From contig JAIEPH010000039.1 of NCBI GenBank assembly GCA_019749805.1, forward strand, positions 1 through 64,000: a stretch of 64,000 nt of DNA, in the 5' to 3' direction. The number at the start of each line of letters is the position of its first letter. Position 1 is the stretch's first letter. The notes beneath the pieces were generated by a model that worked only from the letters and a program-made list of their open reading frames with translations, ran no database searches and was not told the DNA's origin. The stretch is from Mycobacteriaceae bacterium. Lineage in GTDB: Bacteria > Actinomycetota > Actinomycetes > Mycobacteriales > Mycobacteriaceae. The position numbers were made by a program, and so were the translations under genes. Of this stretch, positions 29,158 through 37,732 are shown piece by piece.

Positions 29158-32100
29158 GCTGCGGCGTCTTCTGGCTTCTCGGGCGCCGGGTCAGGGCTGC
29201 CACCGCGCTTCTTACGGAACAGGTTCCACGGTGCGATCGGATTGCCCAGCCAGCGGGTCGAGGGCGGCACCTCGTCGCCGCGCATCACCAGGGAGGCCGG
29301 GCCGACCGTCGCGCCCGCGCCGATCCGTGCGGCGGGTAGCGCTACACAGTGCGGGCCCAGCGTCGCACCCTCCTCCAGCACAACGGTGTCCATCCGCATG
29401 ATGCGGTCGTGGAAGAGGTGCGTCTGGACCACGCAGCCGCGGTTGACCGTCGAACCCCTGCCAAGGGTGACCAGATCGGCCTCGGGCAGCCAGTACGTCT
29501 CGCACCACACGCCGCGTCCGATCGACGCGCCGAGCGCCCGCAGCCACAGGTTCATCACCGGCGTTCCGGTGGCTGCACGCGCGAACCACGGCGCCGCCAC
29601 GGTCTCGACGAAGGTGTCCGATACCTCGTTGCGCCAGACGAACGGAGACCACAGCGGATGTTCGATGGCCCGGATACGGCCTACCACAACCCATTTCGCG
29701 ATTACGGCAATACCGCCTGCGATCGCACCCGCAGTCAGCATGACGACGCCGCCTGCCAGCGCCGCCCACAACCAGCCGAGAGTGACCGCCAGCCACTGCA
29801 ACGTCAACAGCACGGCGACGCCGATTGCGAATGTCACGATCAGCGGTACGATCCGGCACGTCTCCACCAGGGAGCGCAGGATCTTCAGCCGCACCGACGG
29901 ATGGAACGTGCGCAGCGTGTCGGCCGCTGTCGGCTTGCGCCGCAACCGAACCGGCGGACTGCCCAGCCACGACGATCCGGCCTTGGCCTTGTGCGGTGCG
30001 GCGGACAGCACCGCGACCAACCCGTCGTCGGGCACCTTGCGGCCGGGCTGGGTGATTCCGGAGTTGCCGAGGAAAGCCCGCTTGCCGATGGTCGCCTTCG
30101 CGACGTGTATCCAGCCGCCACCGAGTTCGTACGAGGCGACCATGGTGTCGTCGGCCAGGAACGCACCGTCCTCGACCACGGTGAACTTCGGGGTCAGCAG
30201 CGCGGTCGAGATCTCGGTGCCACGACCCACTTTCGCGCCGAGTATCCGCAGCCACCACGGCGTCAGCAGGCTGGCATACAAGGGGAAGAGGTAGTTGCGT
30301 GCGGCATCCATCAGTCGTTCGGTGGCCCATATCTGCCACCCGACGCGACTGCGCACCGGGTGATAGCCCTCGCTGAGCCACACGGAGAGCAGTCGCACCC
30401 CGACGATCGTCAGCAGCGCATAGGTCAGCACGGCGGCCAGGGTCGCCGCCGGAGTCCACACTGCGGCGGGGGCGATGGCCGCCGCCACGGTGTCGGTGCC
30501 GCGGACACCGTGGCCGACCACGGCGAGACCGACAGCGAGCGACAGCAGCGGAACCGCGCCCAGCAGCACCGACGTCGCCCCGTAGACCACGACCCACAGC
30601 GGTGCCCGGTGCGGCCGGTGATCCGGCCACGGATGGCGGGCCTTCCCGGACTTCACCGCGGGTGAGCCCTTCCAGTACTGACCGTTCTTGACCTTGCCGG
30701 CGACACCTGAGCCGGGTGCGACATCGGCGTTCTTGCCGACGACCGCGCCCGGGTGCAGCGTCGTGCGGGCGCCGATCGTGGCGTCGTTGCCGATGCTGAT
30801 CCGTCCGACGTGGAATTGGTCGCCGTCGATCCAGTGACCCGTCAGGTCGACTTCGGGTTCGACCGAACTGCGGTGACCGAGCTTGAGCATGCCGGTCACC
30901 GGTGGAGCCGAGTGCAGGTCGACCCCCTTGCCGACCTTGTTTCCGAGCGCGCGCGCGTAGTACACCAGCCACGGCGCGCCTGCCAGGTTCTCCGCACCGC
31001 TGGCTTCCGCGAGACGCTCGGCGAACCACACCCGCAGATGCTCCGGCCCCCCTCGACGGTATGTGCCGGGTTCCAGCCCCGACAGCAGCAGCCGTGCGAA
31101 CAGCACTGCGATGCCCATCCGGCCGAGCGGTGTGACGAAAAGCAGGAAGCCGGCGAGGATCCACCACCAGCCGATGGGCGCCGTCCACGGCACCAGGTTC
31201 AGCTCCGCGGCGATGTTGTTGGCCAGTGCCAGCCAGATCACCCACTGCAGCGCCGTCAGCGTGGCCAGCGGGAGCGTCAGCGCAACCTGGACTGCTTGTG
31301 AGAGCCACGGCGTCGGTTCGACCACACGGGTCTCTACCCGCGGTGGCGGTTTCAACTCATCGAGGTACCCGGTCAGCGATCCGAGGCGGGGATGGTCGTA
31401 GAGGTCGGCCACGGTCACCTGCGGATAGCGCTGACGTAGGGCGGTCACCAGCCGGGCGGCCGACAAAGATCCGCCGCCGAGCGCGAAGAAGTCCGCCTCG
31501 GGGCCCACGATGGGGGCGGCCAGGACATCGCGCCAGAGACCGGCCACCCAGCCCATCGTGCCGCCGAGGGCGGGTGCGTCCGCGTCCTCGGGTTCGCCGG
31601 GTGGCGGCCATGGCAGCGCGTCTCGGTCGACCTTGCCGGACGTCCGCGTCGGCAGTTCGTCGACGAGCACCAGACGCGGCACCAGCGCGGCGGGCAACGC
31701 CGCGGCCAGCGTTGTGCGGGCGGCAGCGAGATCGAACGTGGGATCGGCGCTGGCGATATAGCCGACCAGTAGCGGGGTTCCGCTGGCGGTGCGGCGCACC
31801 GCGGCCGCGCCACCGCTGACGCCGGGGAGGTGGACCAGCGCCGAGTCGACCTCGCCCAGCTCGATCCGTCGGCCGCCCACCTTGACCTGATCGTCGGCGC
31901 GCCCCTGGAAGTAGAGGCCGTCGTCTTCGAGGCGAACCAGGTCGCCGCTGCGGTACGCGCGGCTCCATCCAAGGGTGGGCATCGGTGCGTACTTTTCGGC
32001 GTCCTTCTCCGGGTCCAGATACCGGGCCAGCCCGACGCCACCGATCACCAGTTCGCCGACCTCCCCGAGAGCCACCGGAACGCCCGACTTGTCGACCACC

Positions 32101-33080
32101 GCCAGGTCCCAACCGGGGAGCGGCCGCCCGATGCTCACCGGTGCCCAACCGCGCAGCCGCGCCGCGCACGCGACGACGGTCGCCTCGGTGGGTCCGTAGG
32201 TGTTCCACACCTCGCGTCCCTCGACGGCGAGCCGCTCGGCCAGCTCCGGCGGGCAGGCCTCGCCGCCGAAGATCAACAGGCGCACCGCCTCGAGCGCCTC
32301 GGCGGGCCACAGCGCCGCCAGCGTCGGCACCGTGGAGACGACAGTGATGTCTCGCGACACCAGCCAGGGCCCCAGGTCCATGCCGCTGCGCACCAGCGAC
32401 CGTGGCGCAGGCACCAGGCATGCCCCGTGCCGCCAGGCCAACCACATCTCCTCACACGACGCATCGAAAGCCACCGACAGTCCGGCGAGCACCCGATCGT
32501 TTGGCCCGATTGGGCTGTCCTGCAGGAACATTCGTGCTTCCGCGTCGACGAATGCGGCCGCACTTCGGTGTGTGACGGCTACGCCTTTGGGGGTGCCGGT
32601 GGACCCGGACGTGAAGATGATCCAGGCGTCGTCGCGACCGAGCGGAGCCGCGGCGCGCCACCCCCGCGAGGAACCCTGCGCGCGGATCAGCCCGGCCTCG
32701 GTGATGATCGCGACGACGTTGGCCTCGGTGAACACCAGGTCGGCCCGTTCGTCGGGATCGTCGGCGTCGACCGGAACGTAGGCGGCGCCGCTGGCCAGCG
32801 TCGCGAGTATCGCCACGTACAGCGCGTAGCTGCCCGACGGCATCCGGATACCGACGCGGTCACCGCGCCCGATCCCGCGGGCGGCCAGCCACTCGACACT
32901 GTCCTCGATGTCGGAGATCAGCTCGGCATACGTGAGCTGAACCTCGCCGTCGTCGATGGCAGGCGAGTCCGGATGACGGCCGGCAGTCTCATAGAGAATG
33001 TCGATGAGCGTTCTGGGCTCGGGAGCATGCCGCGACAGCAAATACTGCCGAGGTACCTCGGGCCCAACATCCCCAGTCAC
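29154..33080 (-). CDS. NRPS-like membrane synthetase (Pls/PosA family: A-T plus membrane/LbH terminal domain)
   Basis: The 1308-residue fusion starts with an adenylation domain (about 25-490; 'TSGSTGTPKG' at 157-166, 'YGPTEAT' at 295-301, 'TSGKVDRDALP' at 480-490). A carrier domain follows with phosphopantetheine site 'FFALGGGSLSAARL' (Ser538). The C-terminal 750 residues alternate membrane helices with three left-handed beta-helix segments (for example 'ISIGNDATIGARTTLHPGAV'), the NRPS terminal domain of epsilon-poly-lysine-synthetase-like enzymes. The family links amino acids through unusual peptide bonds at the membrane. Pocket residues by alignment with GrsA include Asp206, Ala207 and Glu210; the acidic residue would suit a basic amino acid (inference). 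First gene of a coupled operon; product unknown. Confidence 0.88.
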   Translation of the reverse strand: MTGDVGPEVPRQYLLSRHAPEPRTLIDILYETAGRHPDSPAIDDGEVQLTYAELISDIEDSVEWLAARGIGRGDRVGIRMPSGSYALYVAILATLASGAAYVPVDADDPDERADLVFTEANVVAIITEAGLIRAQGSSRGWRAAAPLGRDDAWIIFTSGSTGTPKGVAVTHRSAAAFVDAEARMFLQDSPIGPNDRVLAGLSVAFDASCEEMWLAWRHGACLVPAPRSLVRSGMDLGPWLVSRDITVVSTVPTLAALWPAEALEAVRLLIFGGEACPPELAERLAVEGREVWNTYGPTEATVVACAARLRGWAPVSIGRPLPGWDLAVVDKSGVPVALGEVGELVIGGVGLARYLDPEKDAEKYAPMPTLGWSRAYRSGDLVRLEDDGLYFQGRADDQVKVGGRRIELGEVDSALVHLPGVSGGAAAVRRTASGTPLLVGYIASADPTFDLAAARTTLAAALPAALVPRLVLVDELPTRTSGKVDRDALPWPPPGEPEDADAPALGGTMGWVAGLWRDVLAAPIVGPEADFFALGGGSLSAARLVTALRQRYPQVTVADLYDHPRLGSLTGYLDELKPPPRVETRVVEPTPWLSQAVQVALTLPLATLTALQWVIWLALANNIAAELNLVPWTAPIGWWWILAGFLLFVTPLGRMGIAVLFARLLLSGLEPGTYRRGGPEHLRVWFAERLAEASGAENLAGAPWLVYYARALGNKVGKGVDLHSAPPVTGMLKLGHRSSVEPEVDLTGHWIDGDQFHVGRISIGNDATIGARTTLHPGAVVGKNADVAPGSGVAGKVKNGQYWKGSPAVKSGKARHPWPDHRPHRAPLWVVVYGATSVLLGAVPLLSLAVGLAVVGHGVRGTDTVAAAIAPAAVWTPAATLAAVLTYALLTIVGVRLLSVWLSEGYHPVRSRVGWQIWATERLMDAARNYLFPLYASLLTPWWLRILGAKVGRGTEISTALLTPKFTVVEDGAFLADDTMVASYELGGGWIHVAKATIGKRAFLGNSGITQPGRKVPDDGLVAVLSAAPHKAKAGSSWLGSPPVRLRRKPTAADTLRTFHPSVRLKILRSLVETCRIVPLIVTFAIGVAVLLTLQWLAVTLGWLWAALAGGVVMLTAGAIAGGIAVIAKWVVVGRIRAIEHPLWSPFVWRNEVSDTFVETVAAPWFARAATGTPVMNLWLRALGASIGRGVWCETYWLPEADLVTLGRGSTVNRGCVVQTHLFHDRIMRMDTVVLEEGATLGPHCVALPAARIGAGATVGPASLVMRGDEVPPSTRWLGNPIAPWNLFRKKRGGSPDPAPEKPEDAAA

Positions 33081-33199
33081 GGCTATAAAACTACTAAGCG
33101 GCGCGGTCGGCGCACGCGCGCCGCACGCGGTGGCCGATCACAATTGCGCCACCGGCCCGACGTTTGATTCCCTCGATTTCGGTCAACCGCGGTTACCTG

Positions 33200-33345
33200 G
33201 CAGAATCATGTACGGAGGGGAGTATTCCTTCGCCGCAGCGTCGTCATCACGTCGACCTACATGGGACGACCGGTGCTGCGGACCGTTCACGACGTGCGGT
33301 GGAAGAGACCTCCGGCGTTATTCGGGCTGCATTCGCTGCCCGCCG
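33200..33345 (+). promoter_or_regulatory. candidate yybP-ykoY (manganese) riboswitch upstream of terC
   Basis: The leader of the TerC gene contains GGGGAGTA (33217-33224), the signature loop of yybP-ykoY aptamers. It is followed by a long imperfect stem: CCGCAGC (33233-33239) with GCTGCGG (33275-33281) outside, and GTCGTC (33240-33245) with GACGAC (33265-33270) inside. This motif commonly controls TerC/MntP-type genes in response to Mn2+. A covariance-model search was not possible, and the exact ends are approximate. Confidence 0.55.
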
Positions 33346-33362
33346 CGGCGACCGGAGGTTTT

Positions 33363-34415
33363 GTGAACGTTTCTCAACTCGAGTGGATCATCACGCTGGG
33401 CGTGACGGTCGCGATTCTGCTGTTCGACGTCATCGTCATCGGGCGTCGGCCGCACGAACCGTCGAGGCGCGAAACCGCGACTTATCTCACCATCTACATC
33501 ACATTGGCGGTGGCCTTCGGTATCTGGGTGTGGTTCTTCCACGGCAGCCAGTTCGGCCTGGAGTTCTTCACGGGCTGGCTCACCGAGTACAGCCTGTCGG
33601 TGGACAACCTGTTCATCTTCTTGATCATCATGGCGAGCTTCAACGTGCCGAGGAAGTACCAGCAGCAGGCACTACTGGTCGGCATCATTCTGGCGCTTGT
33701 CTTCCGCGGCATCTTCATCGCGCTCGGCGCGGTGGCCATCAACCAGTTCTCGTGGATCTTCTACGCATTCGGCGCTTTCCTGGTCTACACCGCGATCACG
33801 CTCGTTCGCGACACCGACCACGACGACGACGCCGAGAACTTCGTGGTGCGCTTCGCGCGTAGGCATCTGAGCCTGACCGACGAGTGGCACGGCCTGAAGA
33901 TGTGGATCAAGGACAACGGCAAACGACTGATGACGCCGATGTTCCTGGTGATCGTTGCTCTCGGCACTACCGACCTGCTCTTCGCGCTGGACTCGATTCC
34001 CGCGATCTACGGCCTGACGCGCGAGCCGTACCTGGTGTTCACGGCGAACGTGTTCGCGCTGATGGGTCTGCGTCAGCTGTACTTCCTACTCGGCGACCTG
34101 TTGAAGCGGCTGGTCTACCTGTCGCAGGGCCTGGCCATCATCCTTGCGTTCATCGGCGTGAAGCTGATCCTGCATGCGCTGCACGAGAACGAGCTGCCGT
34201 TCATCAACGGTGGCGAGCATGTGCCGGTGCCCGAGATCCCGACGTTGGCCAGCCTCGGCGTGATCGTCGTGACGCTGCTCATCACGACCGTCGCCAGCCT
34301 GTACAAGACGCGCGTGCACGACGTGAAGAACGGGAACGACGGTGAGGCCGAAGCCGGCGTCACCGGAAAGGGCACCACACCGGAGGCAACCGAGAAATCG
34401 TTGGATTCGCACTGA
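33363..34415 (+). CDS. TerC/Alx family integral membrane protein
   Basis: The 350-residue protein has about nine membrane helices. The family motifs are 'EYSLSVDNLFIFLIIM' and 'ALGTTDLLFALDSIPAI', two similar Asp-bearing segments near the middle of the membrane. TerC/Alx proteins export Mn2+ and protect metalated secreted enzymes; tellurite resistance is a side phenotype. The C-terminal 50 residues are polar and unordered. A Shine-Dalgarno (CGGAGG, 33352-33357) selects the GTG at 33363. The leader fits a manganese riboswitch. The gene stands alone between the NRPS-like operon and a serine hydrolase. Confidence 0.9.
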   Translation: MNVSQLEWIITLGVTVAILLFDVIVIGRRPHEPSRRETATYLTIYITLAVAFGIWVWFFHGSQFGLEFFTGWLTEYSLSVDNLFIFLIIMASFNVPRKYQQQALLVGIILALVFRGIFIALGAVAINQFSWIFYAFGAFLVYTAITLVRDTDHDDDAENFVVRFARRHLSLTDEWHGLKMWIKDNGKRLMTPMFLVIVALGTTDLLFALDSIPAIYGLTREPYLVFTANVFALMGLRQLYFLLGDLLKRLVYLSQGLAIILAFIGVKLILHALHENELPFINGGEHVPVPEIPTLASLGVIVVTLLITTVASLYKTRVHDVKNGNDGEAEAGVTGKGTTPEATEKSLDSH

Positions 34416-34446
34416 TCGCAAGGCTCGACTGGCCGGCGATTCGAGG

Positions 34447-35598
34447 TCAGGCCAACGCCTCGTAGAAGAGGCGCGCGTACCGGTTCGTTCGGTCGGTACC
34501 CACCGTGCCGGGACCCATCTTGTTCATCACGTAGGCGAACGTGGCCCGATGTTCGGGGTTCATCACGATCGCCGAACCACCCCACCCTCCCCACCAACAG
34601 ATCTTGCCCTCGGGAACGGCGGGAACGCTCTTCGGAGTGGGCAGTCCGAAGCCGATGCCAAACCGTAGTGGGGTGAAGAGCACCTGGTCGACGCCGTTGG
34701 ATTGCTCCTCGAAGATCAGGTCGATGGTTGCCGGGCTGAGTACCTGAACGCCGTTTGCCTTACCGCCCAACGAGATCGGCGACAACGCGCGGGCCAGTGC
34801 CCGGGCATTGCCGTGCCCGTTCGCGCCCCCGATATCTGCACGCCGCCACGCAGTGGTCTCGGCTATCGCTGCGAAGTCCGGCGCTGCCCGGAACGCCGCG
34901 AATGTCTTCAGCATCGGGTGGTCCGCGGGCAACGCGTCGTACGGCAGATCAAGAGGCGGCGGCGGAATCAGCTCAGCGATGCGCGGGTCGTCCTCGGCGC
35001 GGGCGCCGATCTGGACGTCCGCGTCGAGTGGACCGGCGATCTCTTCGCAAACGAAAGCCTTGAGCGTCTTGCCGCTGATTCGCCGGATCACCTCACCGAT
35101 CAGATGGCCATAGTTGATCGCGTGGTAGCCCGAAGCCGTACCCGGCTCCCACCACGGCGCTTGTCCAGCGAGGAGGCTCGTCGACTTCTCCCAGTCGTAG
35201 ACGTCGTCGACATCGAAGGGCATATCCCATCCAGATACCCCCGACGTGTGGGCCAAGAGGTGACGTATCTCGATGTCCTGCTTGCCGTTCTGGGCGAACT
35301 CCGGCCAGTAGTCGGCGACGGGAGCGAAGGGATCGAGCAGGTCGCGGTCGATGAGTATCAACGCTGACAGCGCTGTGAGTGTCTTCGTGCATGACCAGAA
35401 GTTGACGATGGTGTTCTCGGACCACCGAACGGTCTTGGCGCGGTCGGCATGGCCGCCCCAAATGTCGACGACGTACTCGCCGTCGATGTCAACGGCGATC
35501 GATGCGCCGAGTTCCTCACCCCGGCTTATTTCGTCGGCCAGCGCCTCGGCGACCTTGTCGAAACGCGGATCACAGTGGCCCTGCAGTACTTCATGCAT
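34447..35598 (-). CDS. serine hydrolase, beta-lactamase class C/EstB family
   Basis: The 383-residue protein has the penicillin-binding fold. The nucleophile motif S-x-x-K is 'FWSCTKTLTA', a tyrosine motif is in 'GTASGYHAINYGHLIGEV', and the third active-site strand is near 'WWGGWGGS', where HTG/KTG would be. Mycobacteria carry many such proteins (LipL/LipE-type esterases and lactamase-like proteins). No signal peptide is visible, so an intracellular esterase is more likely than a beta-lactamase. The ATG at 35598 gives 'MHEVLQGHCDPRFDKVAEAL', the usual start of this group. Substrate unknown. Confidence 0.85.
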   Translation of the reverse strand: MHEVLQGHCDPRFDKVAEALADEISRGEELGASIAVDIDGEYVVDIWGGHADRAKTVRWSENTIVNFWSCTKTLTALSALILIDRDLLDPFAPVADYWPEFAQNGKQDIEIRHLLAHTSGVSGWDMPFDVDDVYDWEKSTSLLAGQAPWWEPGTASGYHAINYGHLIGEVIRRISGKTLKAFVCEEIAGPLDADVQIGARAEDDPRIAELIPPPPLDLPYDALPADHPMLKTFAAFRAAPDFAAIAETTAWRRADIGGANGHGNARALARALSPISLGGKANGVQVLSPATIDLIFEEQSNGVDQVLFTPLRFGIGFGLPTPKSVPAVPEGKICWWGGWGGSAIVMNPEHRATFAYVMNKMGPGTVGTDRTNRYARLFYEALA

Positions 35599-35710
35599 CG
35601 GATCATCATGCGGCGTCGGCCCCTGATTTGTTCCGGCAATTGCGAAGTGGCCACCGCGTGAGAGAGGTACCTTCCGGCTTACCCGAGTGTCAACGTCGAG
35701 GGGAGCAGAG

Positions 35711-35950
35711 ATGCGCAGACTCACGATGGCGTTCGCTGTGGCCGCCCTCGCGTCGACGCCGATGCTGACGGCAACACCAGTAGCCGGAGCGGCATCGGTC
35801 AACAACACCACCACCCACACTCAGCCTGCGGTGCCCGCGGGCCCTCGCGTCCAAGCGCTGGACTGCTACGGCACCACCGGCAACATGGGTTGCGGGCCCG
35901 GTTGGTTCTGGCGCGACGGTTGGCGCGGATGGGCGTGCTACCCATGCTGA
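35711..35950 (+). CDS. small secreted Cys/Trp-rich peptide, unknown function
   Basis: The 79-residue precursor has a clear Sec signal peptide (residues 1-27, ending 'ATPVAGA|AS'). The mature part is about 52 residues. The first half is Thr/Pro-rich; the second half, from 'ALDCYGTTGNMGCGPGWFW' onward, holds four cysteines and four tryptophans with many glycines and ends in Cys. Two disulfides are likely outside the cell. A good Shine-Dalgarno (GAGGGGAGC, from 35698) precedes the ATG. The stop overlaps the next secreted-protein gene (ATGCTGA), so both are co-translated. I recognise no family. Confidence 0.72.
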   Translation: MRRLTMAFAVAALASTPMLTATPVAGAASVNNTTTHTQPAVPAGPRVQALDCYGTTGNMGCGPGWFWRDGWRGWACYPC

Positions 35951-36483
35951 GGCGGAACGTGTGCGCGAAGGTCGGGGGAGCTTTCGCTGCGGTGGCGGTT
36001 GCGGCTACCATCGGCGGAATAGGCTCTGCCGCAGCGCAACCCAACGACTACAGCCAGCTACCGGTCGACCCGAACCTCATCACGGATTCGCAGGCGTACA
36101 GTGCTGACCCCTTCGACATCGATCCGAATGGACAGCGCGGCGTCTCGGCCAGGTACGTCCACCGCGAAGGCGGCACCCGGCAGATCACGACCACCATCCT
36201 GATCTTCCCCAGCGCAGGGGAAGCGACGGGATCGCTCGCCGACGCTGCGGCCGACGTGGCCAATCCGGTGTCGACACCTGCGCCGGTGGGCACCGGCGGC
36301 ACGATGGTCTCCGGGACGTCCATGGGCGGGCCGGGGTCGGTGACGGTGCTGTCGTTCACCGAGGGCAACGTCGCCACCACCATCGAGTTCGACGGCCCGC
36401 CAAACGATCCGGCGCCGCCGGACTTCGTGACCGAGCTCGGGCAGAAACAGGACACGGCGATCAAGGACTGGCAGGGGGTTTAG
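35944..36483 (+). CDS. secreted or cell-wall-associated protein of unknown function
   Basis: The 179-residue product begins with a basic segment and a hydrophobic core ('KVGGAFAAVAVAATIGGIGS') ending in AAAQ, a Sec signal peptide with cleavage near residue 32. The mature part is a compact, Thr/Pro/Gly-rich domain with no cysteine and no recognised motif ('TRQITTTILIFPSAGEATG', 'SVTVLSFTEGNVATTIEFDG'). It resembles other small mycobacterial exported proteins. The ATG at 35944 overlaps the stop of the Cys/Trp-rich peptide gene; a second ATG at 35929 is possible. Coupling suggests a shared extracellular role. Confidence 0.7.
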   Translation: MLRRNVCAKVGGAFAAVAVAATIGGIGSAAAQPNDYSQLPVDPNLITDSQAYSADPFDIDPNGQRGVSARYVHREGGTRQITTTILIFPSAGEATGSLADAAADVANPVSTPAPVGTGGTMVSGTSMGGPGSVTVLSFTEGNVATTIEFDGPPNDPAPPDFVTELGQKQDTAIKDWQGV

Positions 36484-36505
36484 GTCCCCCCGGCGAGCTC
36501 GGACC

Positions 36506-37021
36506 TCACCAGTTGTCGTAGCCGCCCTCGGGGCCCAGCATGCGCTCGAGACGTGTGCGGTTGATGCGGGCGAGCTCGTTGCGCACGACCTTGCGTTCGG
36601 TCTCGATGTCGTTGTGCATCCGGTCCGACATCGTCGAGAGCACGTCATGCGCGGTGTATCCGTTGACGAACATGACGAAGCCGAAGCCGAAGTGCGCCAG
36701 ATAGCGTTCCGAGGCCTGTCCGAGCTGGGCCATCACCTCGGGCTGATCGCACCAGATGGCGCACTGCTCGGCGGCTGACTTCTCGCTGCCCGGCCTGCGC
36801 CCGATATCGGGGTAGGCCTGCAGCATCGTGTCGATCGATTCCTCGGAAAGCCCGAACAGCAGCGCGTCGGCCGATCGGAAGAGCTCGTCGTGGTTGGCAA
36901 ATGGCCGACCACGGCACAAATCCGCTGCCAGCGGCACGCTGCAGCAGCACTCGAAGATGGCATGCACCGCGCGCCGCATCGGCATGGCGTTGAACGCCTC
37001 CAGGCCGATCCCCTGATGCAT
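36506..37021 (-). CDS. UraD-like (OHCU decarboxylase family) protein with altered active site
   Basis: The 171-residue helical protein fits the OHCU decarboxylase family, which completes conversion of urate to S-allantoin. Family marks are 'IFECCCSVPLAADLCRGRPF' (23-42) and 'SAAEQCAIW' with Glu85. The expected catalytic His of the HPxxG motif is Tyr70 ('QAYPDIG'). No urate oxidase or HIU hydrolase gene is nearby. Either the enzyme uses a different mechanism or it has another job. Three start codons stand in a row (GTG-TTG-ATG, 37027-37019); I used the ATG. The gene follows ppa on the same strand after a 77-base gap. Confidence 0.72.
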   Translation of the reverse strand: MHQGIGLEAFNAMPMRRAVHAIFECCCSVPLAADLCRGRPFANHDELFRSADALLFGLSEESIDTMLQAYPDIGRRPGSEKSAAEQCAIWCDQPEVMAQLGQASERYLAHFGFGFVMFVNGYTAHDVLSTMSDRMHNDIETERKVVRNELARINRTRLERMLGPEGGYDNW

Positions 37022-37098
37022 CAACACAGCGTCATCATCGGAGGCGCAGGGTACGCCCGGGTTACCGCGTGTTACGGCCGTGAAAAATAAGTGGCCGA

Positions 37099-37587
37099 TC
37101 AGTGTCCGGCAGCCTTGAACCGCTCGACCGACGCCTTCAGTTCGGCCTCGGCCTTTTCGCGTCCCACCCAGTCGGCGGCCTTGACGAACTTGCCCGGCTC
37201 GAGGTCCTTGTAGTGCACGAAGAAGTGTTTGATCGCGTCGAGTTCGTACGCGGGCACGTCTTCGAGATCCTGGATGTGGTCCCAGCGGCCGTCACCGGCG
37301 GGCACGCACAGCAGCTTGTCGTCGCCGCCGGCCTCGTCGGTCATCTGGAACATGGCGACCGGCCGCGCCTCGACAATGCAGCCGGGAAACACCGACTCCG
37401 GCAGCAACACCAGCGCGTCCAGCGGATCGCCGTCCTCGCCGAGCGTGTTCTCGAAGAAGCCGTAATCGGCCGGGTAGGCCATCGAGGTGTACAGGTAGCG
37501 GTCGAGCTTCACCCGCCCGGAGTCGTGGTCCACTTCGTACTTGTTGCGCGAACCCTTCGGGATCTCGATGACTACGTCGAACTCCAC
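37099..37587 (-). CDS. ppa: inorganic pyrophosphatase
   Basis: The 162-residue family I pyrophosphatase splits PPi from biosynthetic reactions into two phosphates. Metal and catalytic residues are seen in 'DYGFFENTLGEDGDPLDALV' and 'VPAGDGRWDHIQDLEDVP', and the N-terminal 'VVIEIPKGSRNKYEVD' is the family signature. Length and position (between dacB and Rv3629/30-type genes) match Rv3628. It is divergent from dacB over 145 bases that must hold both promoters. Essential cytosolic enzyme. Confidence 0.97.
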   Translation of the reverse strand: MEFDVVIEIPKGSRNKYEVDHDSGRVKLDRYLYTSMAYPADYGFFENTLGEDGDPLDALVLLPESVFPGCIVEARPVAMFQMTDEAGGDDKLLCVPAGDGRWDHIQDLEDVPAYELDAIKHFFVHYKDLEPGKFVKAADWVGREKAEAELKASVERFKAAGH

Positions 37588-37732
37588 GGCGGCGCCTTCC
37601 TGCCCTGTGCTGCGGTATTGGGGACGGCATCACCCTAATCTGCCCAGGATTCTCGCCACCTACTCGGGGAGGCACGACGTACGCCGTCGCGCGGCCGGCG
37701 GGCCTGATCGGGGCCAGCGGATACCCTGAGCT

